Assembly (NCBI GenBank): GCA_937926355.1
Contig: CALAZP010000250.1
Location: forward strand, 1-27,475
Length of the DNA: 27,475 bases
Direction: 5' to 3'
From: an uncultured Saprospirales bacterium
GTDB taxonomy: Bacteria > Bacteroidota > Bacteroidia > Chitinophagales > Saprospiraceae
Shown here: piece by piece, positions 8,338 to 16,958 of the stretch
How the letters are laid out: each line of letters opens with the position of its first letter
Numbering within the stretch: position 1 is the first letter of the stretch
The notes under the pieces: generated by a model
Seen by the model: the letters and a program-made list of their open reading frames with translations, nothing else
Database searches by the model: none
What the model was told of the DNA's origin: nothing
Made by a program: the position numbers and the translations under genes

Positions 8338-10212
8338 TTAGTAACCAGGGTTTTGAACCAATTGTGAGTTTCTGTTGATTTCATCCCTACTGATAGGTCT
8401 GTAATACATTTTATCCACCCAAGTTCTGGTTTCTACCTCTGTATTAGAAGCTGGAGTATAAGAGTAATCATATACTTCAGGGTCATACTTGTATGGAGTA
8501 TGTGGACTCTTTCCCGGTTTGAGTGTAGCGATGATATTGACCTCTTGGATACCTTGTCCTAAAGTAGAAGGAGCAATCATCCATCTTCTTGCATCATGGT
8601 ATCTGTGCTCTTCATAAGCTAATTCAATTCTTCGCTCATTTCGGTAACGCTCTTTAAGGGCATCTCCTGAATCAGTAACAGCCGGCATACCTACTCTGAA
8701 TCTTATTTTATTCAACCATTCTCTAGCTTCAGCTTCTTCACCTAATTCAATACAAGCTTCTACATAGTTTAGTACTACCTCAGTGTATCTAATGAAAGGC
8801 CAAGGAATTACCTGAGCATTTGATTGGTCATCTGGCAAACCTGGATCTGGATCGATGAATTTTCTAACATAATAGTGCGTTCTAGATCCATTCCAATTCT
8901 CTATAGTAGATTCTCTGGTATCCACTCCATTAATCAAACCACCATTACCATCATCGTAATATCCTGTTTGAATTTGATCCATAGGCTCTATACCTACTAC
9001 GTCTGAAGGTCTAGGTTTCCATGTTGCTCCATCATAAAGAACGGTAGCATAAAACCTTGGGTCTCTATTGACATAAGGAGCACTGCTGTGTGCTGAATTA
9101 TTCCAATCAAATTTAGAACCATCCATCATTTCATAATCATCTACTAAATTCTGAATAGGGGTATTACCCGCCCAGTTGTGATAACCGTTAGGTCCATTGT
9201 TAATTCCGTGATGAATACCACCTAAAGGCCAGTTGTCTTCAACAGTATAAAGGGCAGTATGAGTTCTTTGGAATAATAATTCTATCGCCGCAGCTGCATC
9301 GCCTACACTACTTCCTCCTCCCATTGCTACAGCAACATAATTAGCTGTACCTTCTTCAGCGGATACAGGCTCTGTCAGATCTAACTTATATCCAGTTGTT
9401 TGATCTAAAACCGCCTTAGCAGCAGCTTTAGCAGCTTGCCATCTGCTAGTTTGATCTCCAGAAGTGTGGGCAATCAATTCCTTATTGGCAAATCCACCTA
9501 ATGTTGAAGAATTTGCAGCCATTTTACTTGCATCATGCAAATCACTAGCAGAGTATAATAGCATTCTTGATTTTAAGGCCATTGCAGCTAGTTTGCTTGC
9601 TCTCCCTGGTGTTTCTTCCTTACCATCTAGAAATTGTGCTGCTTTATCTAAATCAGCTACGATAAAATCTACACATTCCGACCAAGAATTTCTAGCTACT
9701 TCATAGTCTTCATCTAATCCGTATGCCTTATCAATGATAGGTACAGCTCCGTAAAATCTTACCAATTGATGGTAGTAATAGGCTCTTAAAAAATGAGCTT
9801 CTCCCAATAACCTGTCTCTAAGATTATCATCGTTGAAAGTCGAGCTTGGAAGTCTTTCAATAGCGGTATTAGCTTGTCGAATAGCTAAATACATATTGTT
9901 CCAACCATAGGTTCCACTGATCCAAGCCAGGTTGGAAGGCGTTTCTGAACCTTCGGTAAAGGTGTTGATGTTTCTGCCTGCGTGGGTAAACATCGCCTCA
10001 TCTGTTATGGCTGCGAGCATTTGCTCCTCAAATCCACCATAACCTAAAAATGAGTATACGTTGTAAATAAAAGCAGTTGCCAAAGGACCGTCCCCCCAAG
10101 TAGCTTCACTAGATATTTTATCCAGTGGTTGCGTATTGAGGAACTCCTGGTCACAAGCCTGGATAACCAACAACACTCCGGCAAATAAAGATGCTAACTT
10201 CAATTGTTTCAT
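8338..10212 (-). CDS. SusD/RagB-family outer-membrane nutrient-binding lipoprotein
   Basis: The protein has 624 residues with a lipoprotein signal peptide ending VIQAC (Cys20), followed by the typical SusD start DQEFLNTQPLDKIS. Family signatures include TWGDGPLATAFIYNVYSFLG, the TPR-like LLGEAHFLRAYYYHQLVRFYG segment (about 135-160), WPFIRYTEVVLNYVEA, and a C-terminal region with ERRIELAYEEHRYHDARRW and YYRPISRDEINRN. SusD proteins form the hinged lid over the SusC barrel and capture the ligand at the cell surface. The length is usual for the family. It follows susC by 22 nt and is surely co-transcribed with it. The substrate cannot be deduced. No glycoside hydrolase, polysaccharide lyase or sulfatase lies nearby to suggest a glycan. 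Confidence 0.96.
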   Translation of the reverse strand: MKQLKLASLFAGVLLVIQACDQEFLNTQPLDKISSEATWGDGPLATAFIYNVYSFLGYGGFEEQMLAAITDEAMFTHAGRNINTFTEGSETPSNLAWISGTYGWNNMYLAIRQANTAIERLPSSTFNDDNLRDRLLGEAHFLRAYYYHQLVRFYGAVPIIDKAYGLDEDYEVARNSWSECVDFIVADLDKAAQFLDGKEETPGRASKLAAMALKSRMLLYSASDLHDASKMAANSSTLGGFANKELIAHTSGDQTSRWQAAKAAAKAVLDQTTGYKLDLTEPVSAEEGTANYVAVAMGGGSSVGDAAAAIELLFQRTHTALYTVEDNWPLGGIHHGINNGPNGYHNWAGNTPIQNLVDDYEMMDGSKFDWNNSAHSSAPYVNRDPRFYATVLYDGATWKPRPSDVVGIEPMDQIQTGYYDDGNGGLINGVDTRESTIENWNGSRTHYYVRKFIDPDPGLPDDQSNAQVIPWPFIRYTEVVLNYVEACIELGEEAEAREWLNKIRFRVGMPAVTDSGDALKERYRNERRIELAYEEHRYHDARRWMIAPSTLGQGIQEVNIIATLKPGKSPHTPYKYDPEVYDYSYTPASNTEVETRTWVDKMYYRPISRDEINRNSQLVQNPGY

Positions 10213-10235
10213 TGCTTGCGTTTTTTAATTTTAGA

Positions 10236-13200
10236 TTAGAAAGAAATACTAAATCCTGTATTGATAATTCTGGACTGTGGATAGTTGGTACCCGCAGAGT
10301 TAGTCGCTTCAGGATCGTAAATATCATTAGCTGCTACCGTAAACAAGTTTAAGGCATTAACATATAAGCGTAATCTTTGAATATTCACCTTGTCTGTTAA
10401 AGACGCTGGCAGTGAATAACCAAGTTCAATATTCTTCAATCTGATGTAATCTTTACTGAATAAGAAATAAGTGTTATTTCCAAAGTTGCCTCCTGTAAAA
10501 TAAGTATCACCTCTACTAGCTAGTCTAGGGTGGACATCACTTGGATTGTCAATTGACCATCTATTATCGTGACTCCACTTTAAGAAGTTTCCAATATCAC
10601 CTGATTCTGTGGCGATTCTCAGAGAAGCACCAGTTGCACCTTGTAATAAAACATTAAGATCAAAATTCTTGTATTGCATACTCAAATTAGCTCCAAAGTT
10701 AAAAGTCGGCGTTCCATTGTCATCAATTCTTACCATGTCATCTGCATTAATCACACCATCGTTATTGACGTCCTTGAACTTCATATCGCCAGGGATTAAA
10801 TTAGAAGTTACCCCGCTGTAATCAACGTTATTGGCTTCAATCGCTGCTTGATCTCTAAACACGCCGTCATACTCATAAACCAAATATCCACCAATTGGTT
10901 TACCTTCCATCAACTGATATTCTGGAGCTCCAGGTACTTCATCCATAAAAACAACGCTGTTTTTGGCATAACCTCCGTTTACACCTGCTCTGAATTTCAA
11001 TGCGCTGGTAGCTTTGCTATTGTAACCCAAGCTGAATTCAAAACCTTCATTATCTACTTTACCAGCATTTACTGGAGGTAACAAACTGTTGATACCAGAA
11101 GAAGCCGGAGTGGATCCAGTTTTTTGTATCAAAATATTATCTCTTTTATTGAGAAAATATTCAAAGGTGAAATCAATTCTGTTATTGAATAATGTACCGT
11201 CTAGTCCAAGGTTTAGGTTATTGGCACGTTCCCATGTGAAACTAGGGTTAGCCAATACAGTTTCCCGCAGGGTGGTTACTACTACGCTGTTGATGGGGTA
11301 TTCGCCAAAACCATAAGTGGATAAATAAGCGTATTCCTGCAATCTTCCATTGTAGTACACCTGGTCATTACCCATCTGTCCATAAGAACCTCTTAATTTT
11401 AAGTAATCTATACCAGGTACATTGAAAAATTCTTCATTAGAGATGTTCCATCCTAATAAAACTCCTGGGAAGAATCCGAAACGATCAGATTCTGGGAAAA
11501 TATAAGAACCGTCATATCTCCAGATAAACTCTGCTAAGTATTTTTCTTTGTAATTGTACTGAGCTCTACCATAGTATCCCAATCTCGCTCTTTCGTAACC
11601 ACTACCTCCTGTATTCTGCTGGAGGGATCCCCCTGCAAATAACTGATCAACAGCAGCAGAAATATAATTTCTTCTGAAAGCAAAAAATCCTTCTCCAGTG
11701 AAAGTTTCACGAGTAACCCCCGCTAATAAATTTACAGAGTGGACATCGTTAAAAGTTTTTTCGTAACTCAATAAAGCAGTTAAGTTGGTATTTAAAGTTG
11801 AATTATTGGATTGCGATAACCTTGGGTCAGAGAAATTAGATCTTCTTGCTCCAACCAATAAAGGAGTAACCCCATCTGGCTCATAAGAAAGTCTATCCCA
11901 ATAGTATAACGTCCAAGGCGTCTGCCATACTTTATTAGAAGAAGAACTGTGGTCAACTGACGCAAATAGAGATAATTTCAATCCGTCAATCCAAGGATTA
12001 GTAATGTCAATATTACCATTGGCCTGAACATAATCAGCCGGATTTTTGGTATATCCTGTTGCATTAGTAGTAATTACATATGGGTTTTGTCCGTTTTCAA
12101 TATCAGGACCTGGAAGTCCGTTAGGCCAAACTTCAGGCTCAGTAGGTCTTCCCCTCATCAACATTCTAAAAATAGCTCCAGCGGATTCAGTCGGAAAGTT
12201 TCTGTCTTCTCTTCGAGCCATCATCCCAACAGAGGTGCTGATATAATCGGATACTTTAGCATCTAAATTAAGTCTAAAGTTATACTGCTTGTAGTAGGTT
12301 GCTGAATTTTTGTAATAGGCATCCTGATCTACAAAACCTAATGAGGCCAAATACTTCACATTTTCTGTACCTCCATTTATTTGAAGGTTGTGGCGCTTTT
12401 GTGGAGACCACGTTTTGAAGGCATCTCCAAACCAGTCAGTGTCAGGATAACCCCAAGGGTCAGATCCGTCTCCGTGTCTTCTAACTGCTTCAGGGCTATA
12501 ATTGGCATTCAAGGTACTAACCCCTGCAGTAGGTGAATCATAAGAACCTGTAGTTTGAATACTTTGCCATGCAGCACCCCACTCATCTACCGGAATGGTT
12601 TTGTAGATGGGTAACTCATTCATGATGTTCGCATACTCTACAGCATTAGACATTTCGGGAACCCGCGTTGGTTGAGACCATCCCTGGTTCAAATCATAAG
12701 TAATAGTTGGCTTACCACTGGTACCTCTTTTGGTAGTGATCAATATCGCACCGTTAGCCGCTCTGGCTCCATAAATCGCGGCAGAAGCGTCCTTCAGAAC
12801 TGAAATAGATTCAATATCCTGTGGAGATAATCTACCTAATCCACCTTGTCGATCTGGAACACCATCAATAACAATCAACGGGCTGCTATTTCCAAGAGTA
12901 TTCGTTCCTCGAATCCTGATAAGCGCGCCATCATAACCCGGCTCTGCACTGGGTTGAATCACCACCAAACCGGGTAATCTTCCGGCTAGAGAGTTGGACA
13001 TATCAACAGCAGGCGATGCAACGAGCTCTGGACCTTTTACTGCGACTACTGCTCCAGTTACAGTTACCTTTTTTTGGACACCGTAGGCCACGACTACTAC
13101 TTCATCCAAGGCAACACCCTCTTCTAAAGTTACGTTAATGACACTTTGCCCTTCTAAAGCAACTACTTTCTCACTGAAACCAGTATAAGAAAATACTAAA

Positions 13201-13433
13201 GCTGCTGAACCTTCGGGAACACTCAATTCGTAGTTACCATCGAAATCTGAAACGGTCCCTACTCCAGTCCCCTGAACGATTACAGATGCACCAATCAGAG
13301 CTTCACCCTCTGCATCAGTTATGGTACCTGTTACCGTTGTTTGAGCCAATAGACTCATTTGTACAAACAACACCAAAAGGCCAGAAAGAATAATCTTTCC
13401 CCCTTTCATAAAATGTTCATGTAGTTTCTCCAT
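10236..13433 (-). CDS. SusC/RagA-family TonB-dependent outer-membrane transporter
   Basis: The protein has 1065 residues. After a signal peptide (to about residue 31, ending LLAQ) comes a carboxypeptidase-regulatory-like domain (TVTGTITDAEGEALIGASV, about 33-110). The SusC-typical LDEVVVVAYG is next, then the TonB plug (AGRLPGLVV, IRIRGTNTLG, PLIVIDGVP, IESISVLKDASAAIYGARA, GAILITTKRG; about 125-235). A 22-strand-type barrel follows, ending in INTGFSISF. No STN domain precedes the plug region, so signalling through a FecR-type anti-sigma factor is not expected. The protein should import oligomers too large for porins, powered by TonB-ExbBD. It is the first gene of the seven-gene minus-strand run, divergent from gldA. 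An internal Met at 13409 (MKGGKIILSG) is an alternative start that gives a more ordinary signal peptide. Confidence 0.96.
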   Translation of the reverse strand: MEKLHEHFMKGGKIILSGLLVLFVQMSLLAQTTVTGTITDAEGEALIGASVIVQGTGVGTVSDFDGNYELSVPEGSAALVFSYTGFSEKVVALEGQSVINVTLEEGVALDEVVVVAYGVQKKVTVTGAVVAVKGPELVASPAVDMSNSLAGRLPGLVVIQPSAEPGYDGALIRIRGTNTLGNSSPLIVIDGVPDRQGGLGRLSPQDIESISVLKDASAAIYGARAANGAILITTKRGTSGKPTITYDLNQGWSQPTRVPEMSNAVEYANIMNELPIYKTIPVDEWGAAWQSIQTTGSYDSPTAGVSTLNANYSPEAVRRHGDGSDPWGYPDTDWFGDAFKTWSPQKRHNLQINGGTENVKYLASLGFVDQDAYYKNSATYYKQYNFRLNLDAKVSDYISTSVGMMARREDRNFPTESAGAIFRMLMRGRPTEPEVWPNGLPGPDIENGQNPYVITTNATGYTKNPADYVQANGNIDITNPWIDGLKLSLFASVDHSSSSNKVWQTPWTLYYWDRLSYEPDGVTPLLVGARRSNFSDPRLSQSNNSTLNTNLTALLSYEKTFNDVHSVNLLAGVTRETFTGEGFFAFRRNYISAAVDQLFAGGSLQQNTGGSGYERARLGYYGRAQYNYKEKYLAEFIWRYDGSYIFPESDRFGFFPGVLLGWNISNEEFFNVPGIDYLKLRGSYGQMGNDQVYYNGRLQEYAYLSTYGFGEYPINSVVVTTLRETVLANPSFTWERANNLNLGLDGTLFNNRIDFTFEYFLNKRDNILIQKTGSTPASSGINSLLPPVNAGKVDNEGFEFSLGYNSKATSALKFRAGVNGGYAKNSVVFMDEVPGAPEYQLMEGKPIGGYLVYEYDGVFRDQAAIEANNVDYSGVTSNLIPGDMKFKDVNNDGVINADDMVRIDDNGTPTFNFGANLSMQYKNFDLNVLLQGATGASLRIATESGDIGNFLKWSHDNRWSIDNPSDVHPRLASRGDTYFTGGNFGNNTYFLFSKDYIRLKNIELGYSLPASLTDKVNIQRLRLYVNALNLFTVAANDIYDPEATNSAGTNYPQSRIINTGFSISF

Positions 13434-13599
13434 AATGAAATAAAGTTGGTTGGTTTATAAATATTTGACAAATTATTCCGTTATACTTTATATAATAACG
13501 AAACAAAATTTGATTTGTCGTCTTTAAAATTAAATGATTATTTTATTTCTTAAAATATTTAGATAATTAATTTTATTTCCAAAAAATATTAGGTGTCAG
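13434..13599. promoter_or_regulatory. Divergent intergenic region between susC and gldA
   Basis: This 166-nt, strongly AT-rich stretch separates the two divergent gene runs and must hold the promoter for susC; it may also hold one for gldA. No perfect Bacteroidota promoter (TAnnTTTG at -7 with TTG near -33) was found by eye. A near match, TAATTTG on the minus strand (about 13470-13476), could serve susC. A short palindrome ATTTG-A-CAAAT (13463-13473) and a 6-bp inverted repeat (13479-13500) lie in the middle and could be operator or mRNA structure. The 10-nt stretch ACCAACCAAC occurs in the putative susC leader. Promoter positions are not resolved. Confidence 0.45.
13479..13500. repeat. Short inverted repeat in the susC-gldA intergenic region
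   Basis: The arms CGTTAT (13479-13484) and ATAACG (13495-13500) are exact reverse complements separated by 10 nt of AT-rich sequence. The centre-to-centre distance is 16 nt, about one and a half helical turns. It could be a regulator site, but arms this short also occur by chance in AT-rich DNA. Confidence 0.35.
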
Positions 13600-14502
13600 A
13601 TGTCTATTGTTGTCAAAGATTTGGTAAAGTATTATGGAGACACAAAAGCCCTCAATGGATTGTGTTTCGAAGCACAAAAGAACAATATTACTGGATTTTT
13701 AGGCCCTAATGGAGCTGGTAAAACCACAACAATGAAAATCATCAGTGGTTACTTGACTGCAGATAATGGAATAGTTACAATAAATGGAACTAACCTTTCT
13801 GATGACCCTGTTAATATTAGAAAAAAAATTGGCTACCTTCCAGAGCATAATCCTTTATATCCTTCCCTTTATGTCCCAGAATACTTAAAATCGATGGGGC
13901 AGCCTTATCATATTCCCCAAATAGATAAAAGAGTCCAATTACTTATAGAACGGGTAGGATTGTCGGACCATCAATATAAAAAAATTGGAGCTCTTTCTAA
14001 AGGCCTCAAACAAAGAGTAGGATTGGCCAGAACTTTATTGCATGACCCAAAAGTACTCATTTTAGATGAACCTACCACAGGTTTAGATCCTAATCAACTG
14101 GTAGAAATTCGAAATTTAATTATTGAATTAGGGAAGGAAAAAACTATTATTTTATCCACCCACATCATGCAAGAAATTCAGGCTATTTGTCAAAAAGCAG
14201 TAATCATTGCCAAAGGAAAAGTCGTGGCCAATGTAAATGTAAAGGAACTTGATATCGAAAATCATCTGAAACACTTTGAATTTGAGTTTGCCCACCCCAT
14301 TTCAGTTAAGCCATTTAAAAACCTATCTGAAATTGTTGAAATTGAAGCGGTTTCCAAAAATATTATTAGGATTGGAACATCAGTTGAAAAGGCCGCCAAG
14401 ATTGCACTATTTAATGTGGCTACTGAACTGAATAACCCCCTTTTGGATATTCGTACTATTCAAACCAATATGGAGGAGATTTTCCAAAACTTAACCCAAT
14501 AA
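13600..14502 (+). CDS. gldA: Gliding-motility ABC transporter ATP-binding protein GldA
   Basis: The protein has 300 residues with all ATPase motifs: Walker A GPNGAGKT (35-42), the Q-loop region GYLPEHNPLY with Glu82 at the usual Gln (typical of this subfamily), signature LSKGLKQR (132-139), Walker B VLILDEP (152-158) and switch His188. The C-terminal about 80 residues form the extra domain seen in GldA/CcmA-type ATPases. GldA drives the GldFG membrane complex, which is linked to gliding motility and surface adhesion in Flavobacterium johnsoniae; the transported substrate is unknown. The identification rests on sequence together with the immediately following gldF and gldG. An AGG 6 nt upstream of the ATG is a possible weak ribosome-binding site. 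Confidence 0.93.
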   Translation: MSIVVKDLVKYYGDTKALNGLCFEAQKNNITGFLGPNGAGKTTTMKIISGYLTADNGIVTINGTNLSDDPVNIRKKIGYLPEHNPLYPSLYVPEYLKSMGQPYHIPQIDKRVQLLIERVGLSDHQYKKIGALSKGLKQRVGLARTLLHDPKVLILDEPTTGLDPNQLVEIRNLIIELGKEKTIILSTHIMQEIQAICQKAVIIAKGKVVANVNVKELDIENHLKHFEFEFAHPISVKPFKNLSEIVEIEAVSKNIIRIGTSVEKAAKIALFNVATELNNPLLDIRTIQTNMEEIFQNLTQ

Positions 14503-14506
14503 GGAG
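14501..14506 (+). promoter_or_regulatory. Ribosome-binding site of gldF
   Basis: AAGGAG overlaps the gldA stop codon (TAA at 14500-14502) and lies just before the gldF ATG at 14509. It is one of the few consensus Shine-Dalgarno motifs in this window and indicates tight coupling of gldA and gldF translation. Confidence 0.6.
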
Positions 14507-14508
14507 AA

Positions 14509-15240
14509 ATGATAAGTATTTTCGTAAGAGAAATCAAGCATTTTTTTGACTCTACCATAGGAATCATGGTGGTTGGCGTATTTCTGTTAATTACCAGTTT
14601 ATTTTTATTTGTCTTTCCCGACACTTCTATTCTTTTATCCCCTTACGTTTCTTTAGATGTTTTTTTTGATCTTGCTCCTTCTTTATTTTTGTTCCTTATC
14701 CCTGCTATTACCATGAGGAGTATAGCTGAGGAGAGGCAAGAGGGCACCTTGGAAGTTTTATTGACTCAACCCATTCGCCCCTTTGATGTAATCGTAGGCA
14801 AATTATTAGCTAGTTGGATTTTGGTATTGCTTGCACTCGTGCCGACTGTAGTCTATTTTATCACCTTGTATCAGTTAGGTGATCCTAGAGGAAATATGGA
14901 TTCTGGTGCCATTTTAGGTTCTTACCTGGGTTTGGTTCTTTTGTCTGGTGCCTATTGCGCTATAGGGGTATTTGCTTCAACAATTGCGGATAATCAAATT
15001 GTAGCGTATATATTTGGTACATTCTTAGCTTTTTTATTTTTCTACGGCTTTTTCTATTTCAGTTTCCTGCCTATTGTGGTAGGCCAAATAGACGAGCTCA
15101 TTCAAATGTTTGGAATGGACTACCATTATCGTTCTATTAGCCAGGGAGTTATTGATTTCCGTGATGTTTGTTATTTTTTTTCTACTATTATTTTTTTTGT
15201 GTTTTCCGGGATTTTAATGGTTGAAAAGAAAAAGCAATAA
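14509..15240 (+). CDS. gldF: Gliding-motility ABC transporter permease GldF
   Basis: The protein has 243 residues and is an integral membrane protein with six predicted helices. Hydrophobic stretches include GIMVVGVFLLITSLFLFVF, LAPSLFLFLIPAI, ILVLLALVPTVVYFITL, GSYLGLVLLSGAYCAIGVF and IFGTFLAFLFFYGFFYF. The cytoplasmic loop MRSIAEERQEGTLEVLLTQP is a conserved signature of ABC-2 type permeases, contacting the ATPase. It starts 6 nt after gldA, and the GldA-GldF-GldG order is that of the gliding ABC transporter. It ends in a short basic tail (EKKKQ). Confidence 0.93.
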   Translation: MISIFVREIKHFFDSTIGIMVVGVFLLITSLFLFVFPDTSILLSPYVSLDVFFDLAPSLFLFLIPAITMRSIAEERQEGTLEVLLTQPIRPFDVIVGKLLASWILVLLALVPTVVYFITLYQLGDPRGNMDSGAILGSYLGLVLLSGAYCAIGVFASTIADNQIVAYIFGTFLAFLFFYGFFYFSFLPIVVGQIDELIQMFGMDYHYRSISQGVIDFRDVCYFFSTIIFFVFSGILMVEKKKQ

Positions 15241-15269
15241 GATTTTTGAGTTACGCCAATCTTGACTGT

Positions 15270-16958
15270 ATGAAAAAATCAATTCAAATTATACTGTTAA
15301 CCGCTATTTTACTCCTAATCAATGGAGCATTTAGTTCAGTATATTGGATAGTGGATTTGACCGAGGAAAAGAGATTTACTTTGACTCCAGAAACCATTAC
15401 CATTCTTAATGAAATAGAAGAAGTGGTTTATGTAGAAGTTTTACTCGAAGGTTCTTTTCCCGCAGGGTTTAAAAAACTTCAAAGAGCTACGCAAGAATTA
15501 TTGCAAAGCTTCAATGGAGTGAATCGACTAATAGAATATAAATTTACAGACCCTAATTTAGGGAGTTTGGAGGAAGTTAATAATACCAGGAAGATCTTGG
15601 CGGAGGAAGGTATTCAACCGACTAATTTAATTGTAAAAGATAGGGAAGGAAGATCAGAAAAGCTTACCTATCCCTTTGCTAAAATCTATTATAAAGGAAG
15701 GGTTGGAGTGGTCAATCTTCTGGATAATAAGGTTCCTGGAATGCCTCAAGAGGTAGTACTGAATAATTCCGCCAGCTTATTAGAGTATAAATTTATCGAT
15801 GCCATATCTAAGTTAGAATATACCTCCAAAAGACCTATTTTAATCACGACAGGTCATGGGGAACCTGGAGTCACCTTGACTGCTGACTTAGAAAAAACGC
15901 TTAGAAATGACTTTAACACGGGTAGGATTAATTTAGATAGTATCCCGGTCATCCCTCAAGAAGTGGAATTGTTGATGATTATCAAACCCACTGAAAGATT
16001 TTCTGAGAAGGATAAATTCAAAATAGATCAATACGTTATGGGGGGTGGGAAGGTTTTATGGATGATTGATCTACTTGGCGTCAGTTTAGATAGTTTGCGT
16101 TCCGAGGAGGAATTTTTCCCACTTCCATACAATTTAGATTTAGACGATTTATGGTTTAGGTATGGGATAAGAATGCAACCCAATTTGGTATTGGATTTAC
16201 AAAGTACGTCAATACCACTAGCCGTTGGGTTTTTGGGCAATGCCCCACAATTTGAGTATTTTAAATATCCTTACCATTTGGTTTCTGTACCGAGAATCAA
16301 CCACCCTATTGTGAAGAGTTTAGGACCGATTAACTTTAGATATGCTGCTACTATCGATACCAGCGTAAAAACTAAAACTCCAATTGATAAAACCGTACTA
16401 TTGACTTCTTCTGATAAATCCTTGGTTCAATATCCTCCTTTGGGAATGAATTTTGATTTTTTGAGGTACGAACCCGATCCTTCAAGATTTGATAAAGGAG
16501 CTCAATCTCTTGCGGTTTTGTATGAAGGAATTTTTCCCTCCTTATATGAAAATAGGGTTTCTCCTGATATGTTAATCGGATTGGAGAGCCTGGGATTGAC
16601 TTTTAAAACGCAAAGTGTACCTAATAAAATGATGATCATAAGTGATGGAGATATGGCCATAAATTCCTTCGATCCAAGGGATAATGCCATCGGTGAACTG
16701 GGATATAATGAGTATGAAAGGTATTTATTCTCAAATAAAGACTTCTTACTCAATGCAATCAATTATTTAATAGACGACACTGGGATCATTGCTGCAAAAA
16801 GTAAGGAAATTAAATTAAGGCTTTTGAATCAATCCAAAGCAACTGAAGAAGCCGTATTTTGGCAGGTATTAAATATCCTTGGTCCTATTGGTTTGATGCT
16901 AAGCCTTTTTGGAGTGCACCGATGGATGAGAAGACGCAAGTATGCTAAATATGGATAA
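15270..16958 (+). CDS. gldG: Gliding-motility ABC transporter auxiliary protein GldG
   Basis: From the ATG chosen here the protein has 562 residues. An N-terminal membrane helix (IQIILLTAILLLINGAF, about 4-26) is followed by a large extracytoplasmic ABC-transporter auxiliary domain beginning EEKRFTLTPETI, with the typical ITTGHGEPG and GGKVLWMIDLL stretches. A C-terminal helix (LNILGPIGLMLSLFGV) and a basic end (RWMRRRKYAKYG) close the protein. GldG pairs with GldF in the membrane. An in-frame TTG at 15246 would add eight residues, but the ATG at 15270 directly precedes a proper membrane-insertion segment and is preferred. The 3' end overlaps the DUF4340 gene. Confidence 0.92.
   Translation: MKKSIQIILLTAILLLINGAFSSVYWIVDLTEEKRFTLTPETITILNEIEEVVYVEVLLEGSFPAGFKKLQRATQELLQSFNGVNRLIEYKFTDPNLGSLEEVNNTRKILAEEGIQPTNLIVKDREGRSEKLTYPFAKIYYKGRVGVVNLLDNKVPGMPQEVVLNNSASLLEYKFIDAISKLEYTSKRPILITTGHGEPGVTLTADLEKTLRNDFNTGRINLDSIPVIPQEVELLMIIKPTERFSEKDKFKIDQYVMGGGKVLWMIDLLGVSLDSLRSEEEFFPLPYNLDLDDLWFRYGIRMQPNLVLDLQSTSIPLAVGFLGNAPQFEYFKYPYHLVSVPRINHPIVKSLGPINFRYAATIDTSVKTKTPIDKTVLLTSSDKSLVQYPPLGMNFDFLRYEPDPSRFDKGAQSLAVLYEGIFPSLYENRVSPDMLIGLESLGLTFKTQSVPNKMMIISDGDMAINSFDPRDNAIGELGYNEYERYLFSNKDFLLNAINYLIDDTGIIAAKSKEIKLRLLNQSKATEEAVFWQVLNILGPIGLMLSLFGVHRWMRRRKYAKYG

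Noticed and set aside
10848..11316. Open frames on the plus strand opposite susC (and similar antisense frames opposite other genes)
   Set aside because: They show no family motifs, lie wholly inside strongly supported genes and have no start context. They are shadows of the real coding strand.
8338..13433. A classical polysaccharide utilization locus around susCD
   Set aside because: No glycoside hydrolase, polysaccharide lyase, carbohydrate esterase family with clear glycan specificity, sulfatase, SusE/F or HTCS regulator was found within the window, so glycan specificity is not supported.
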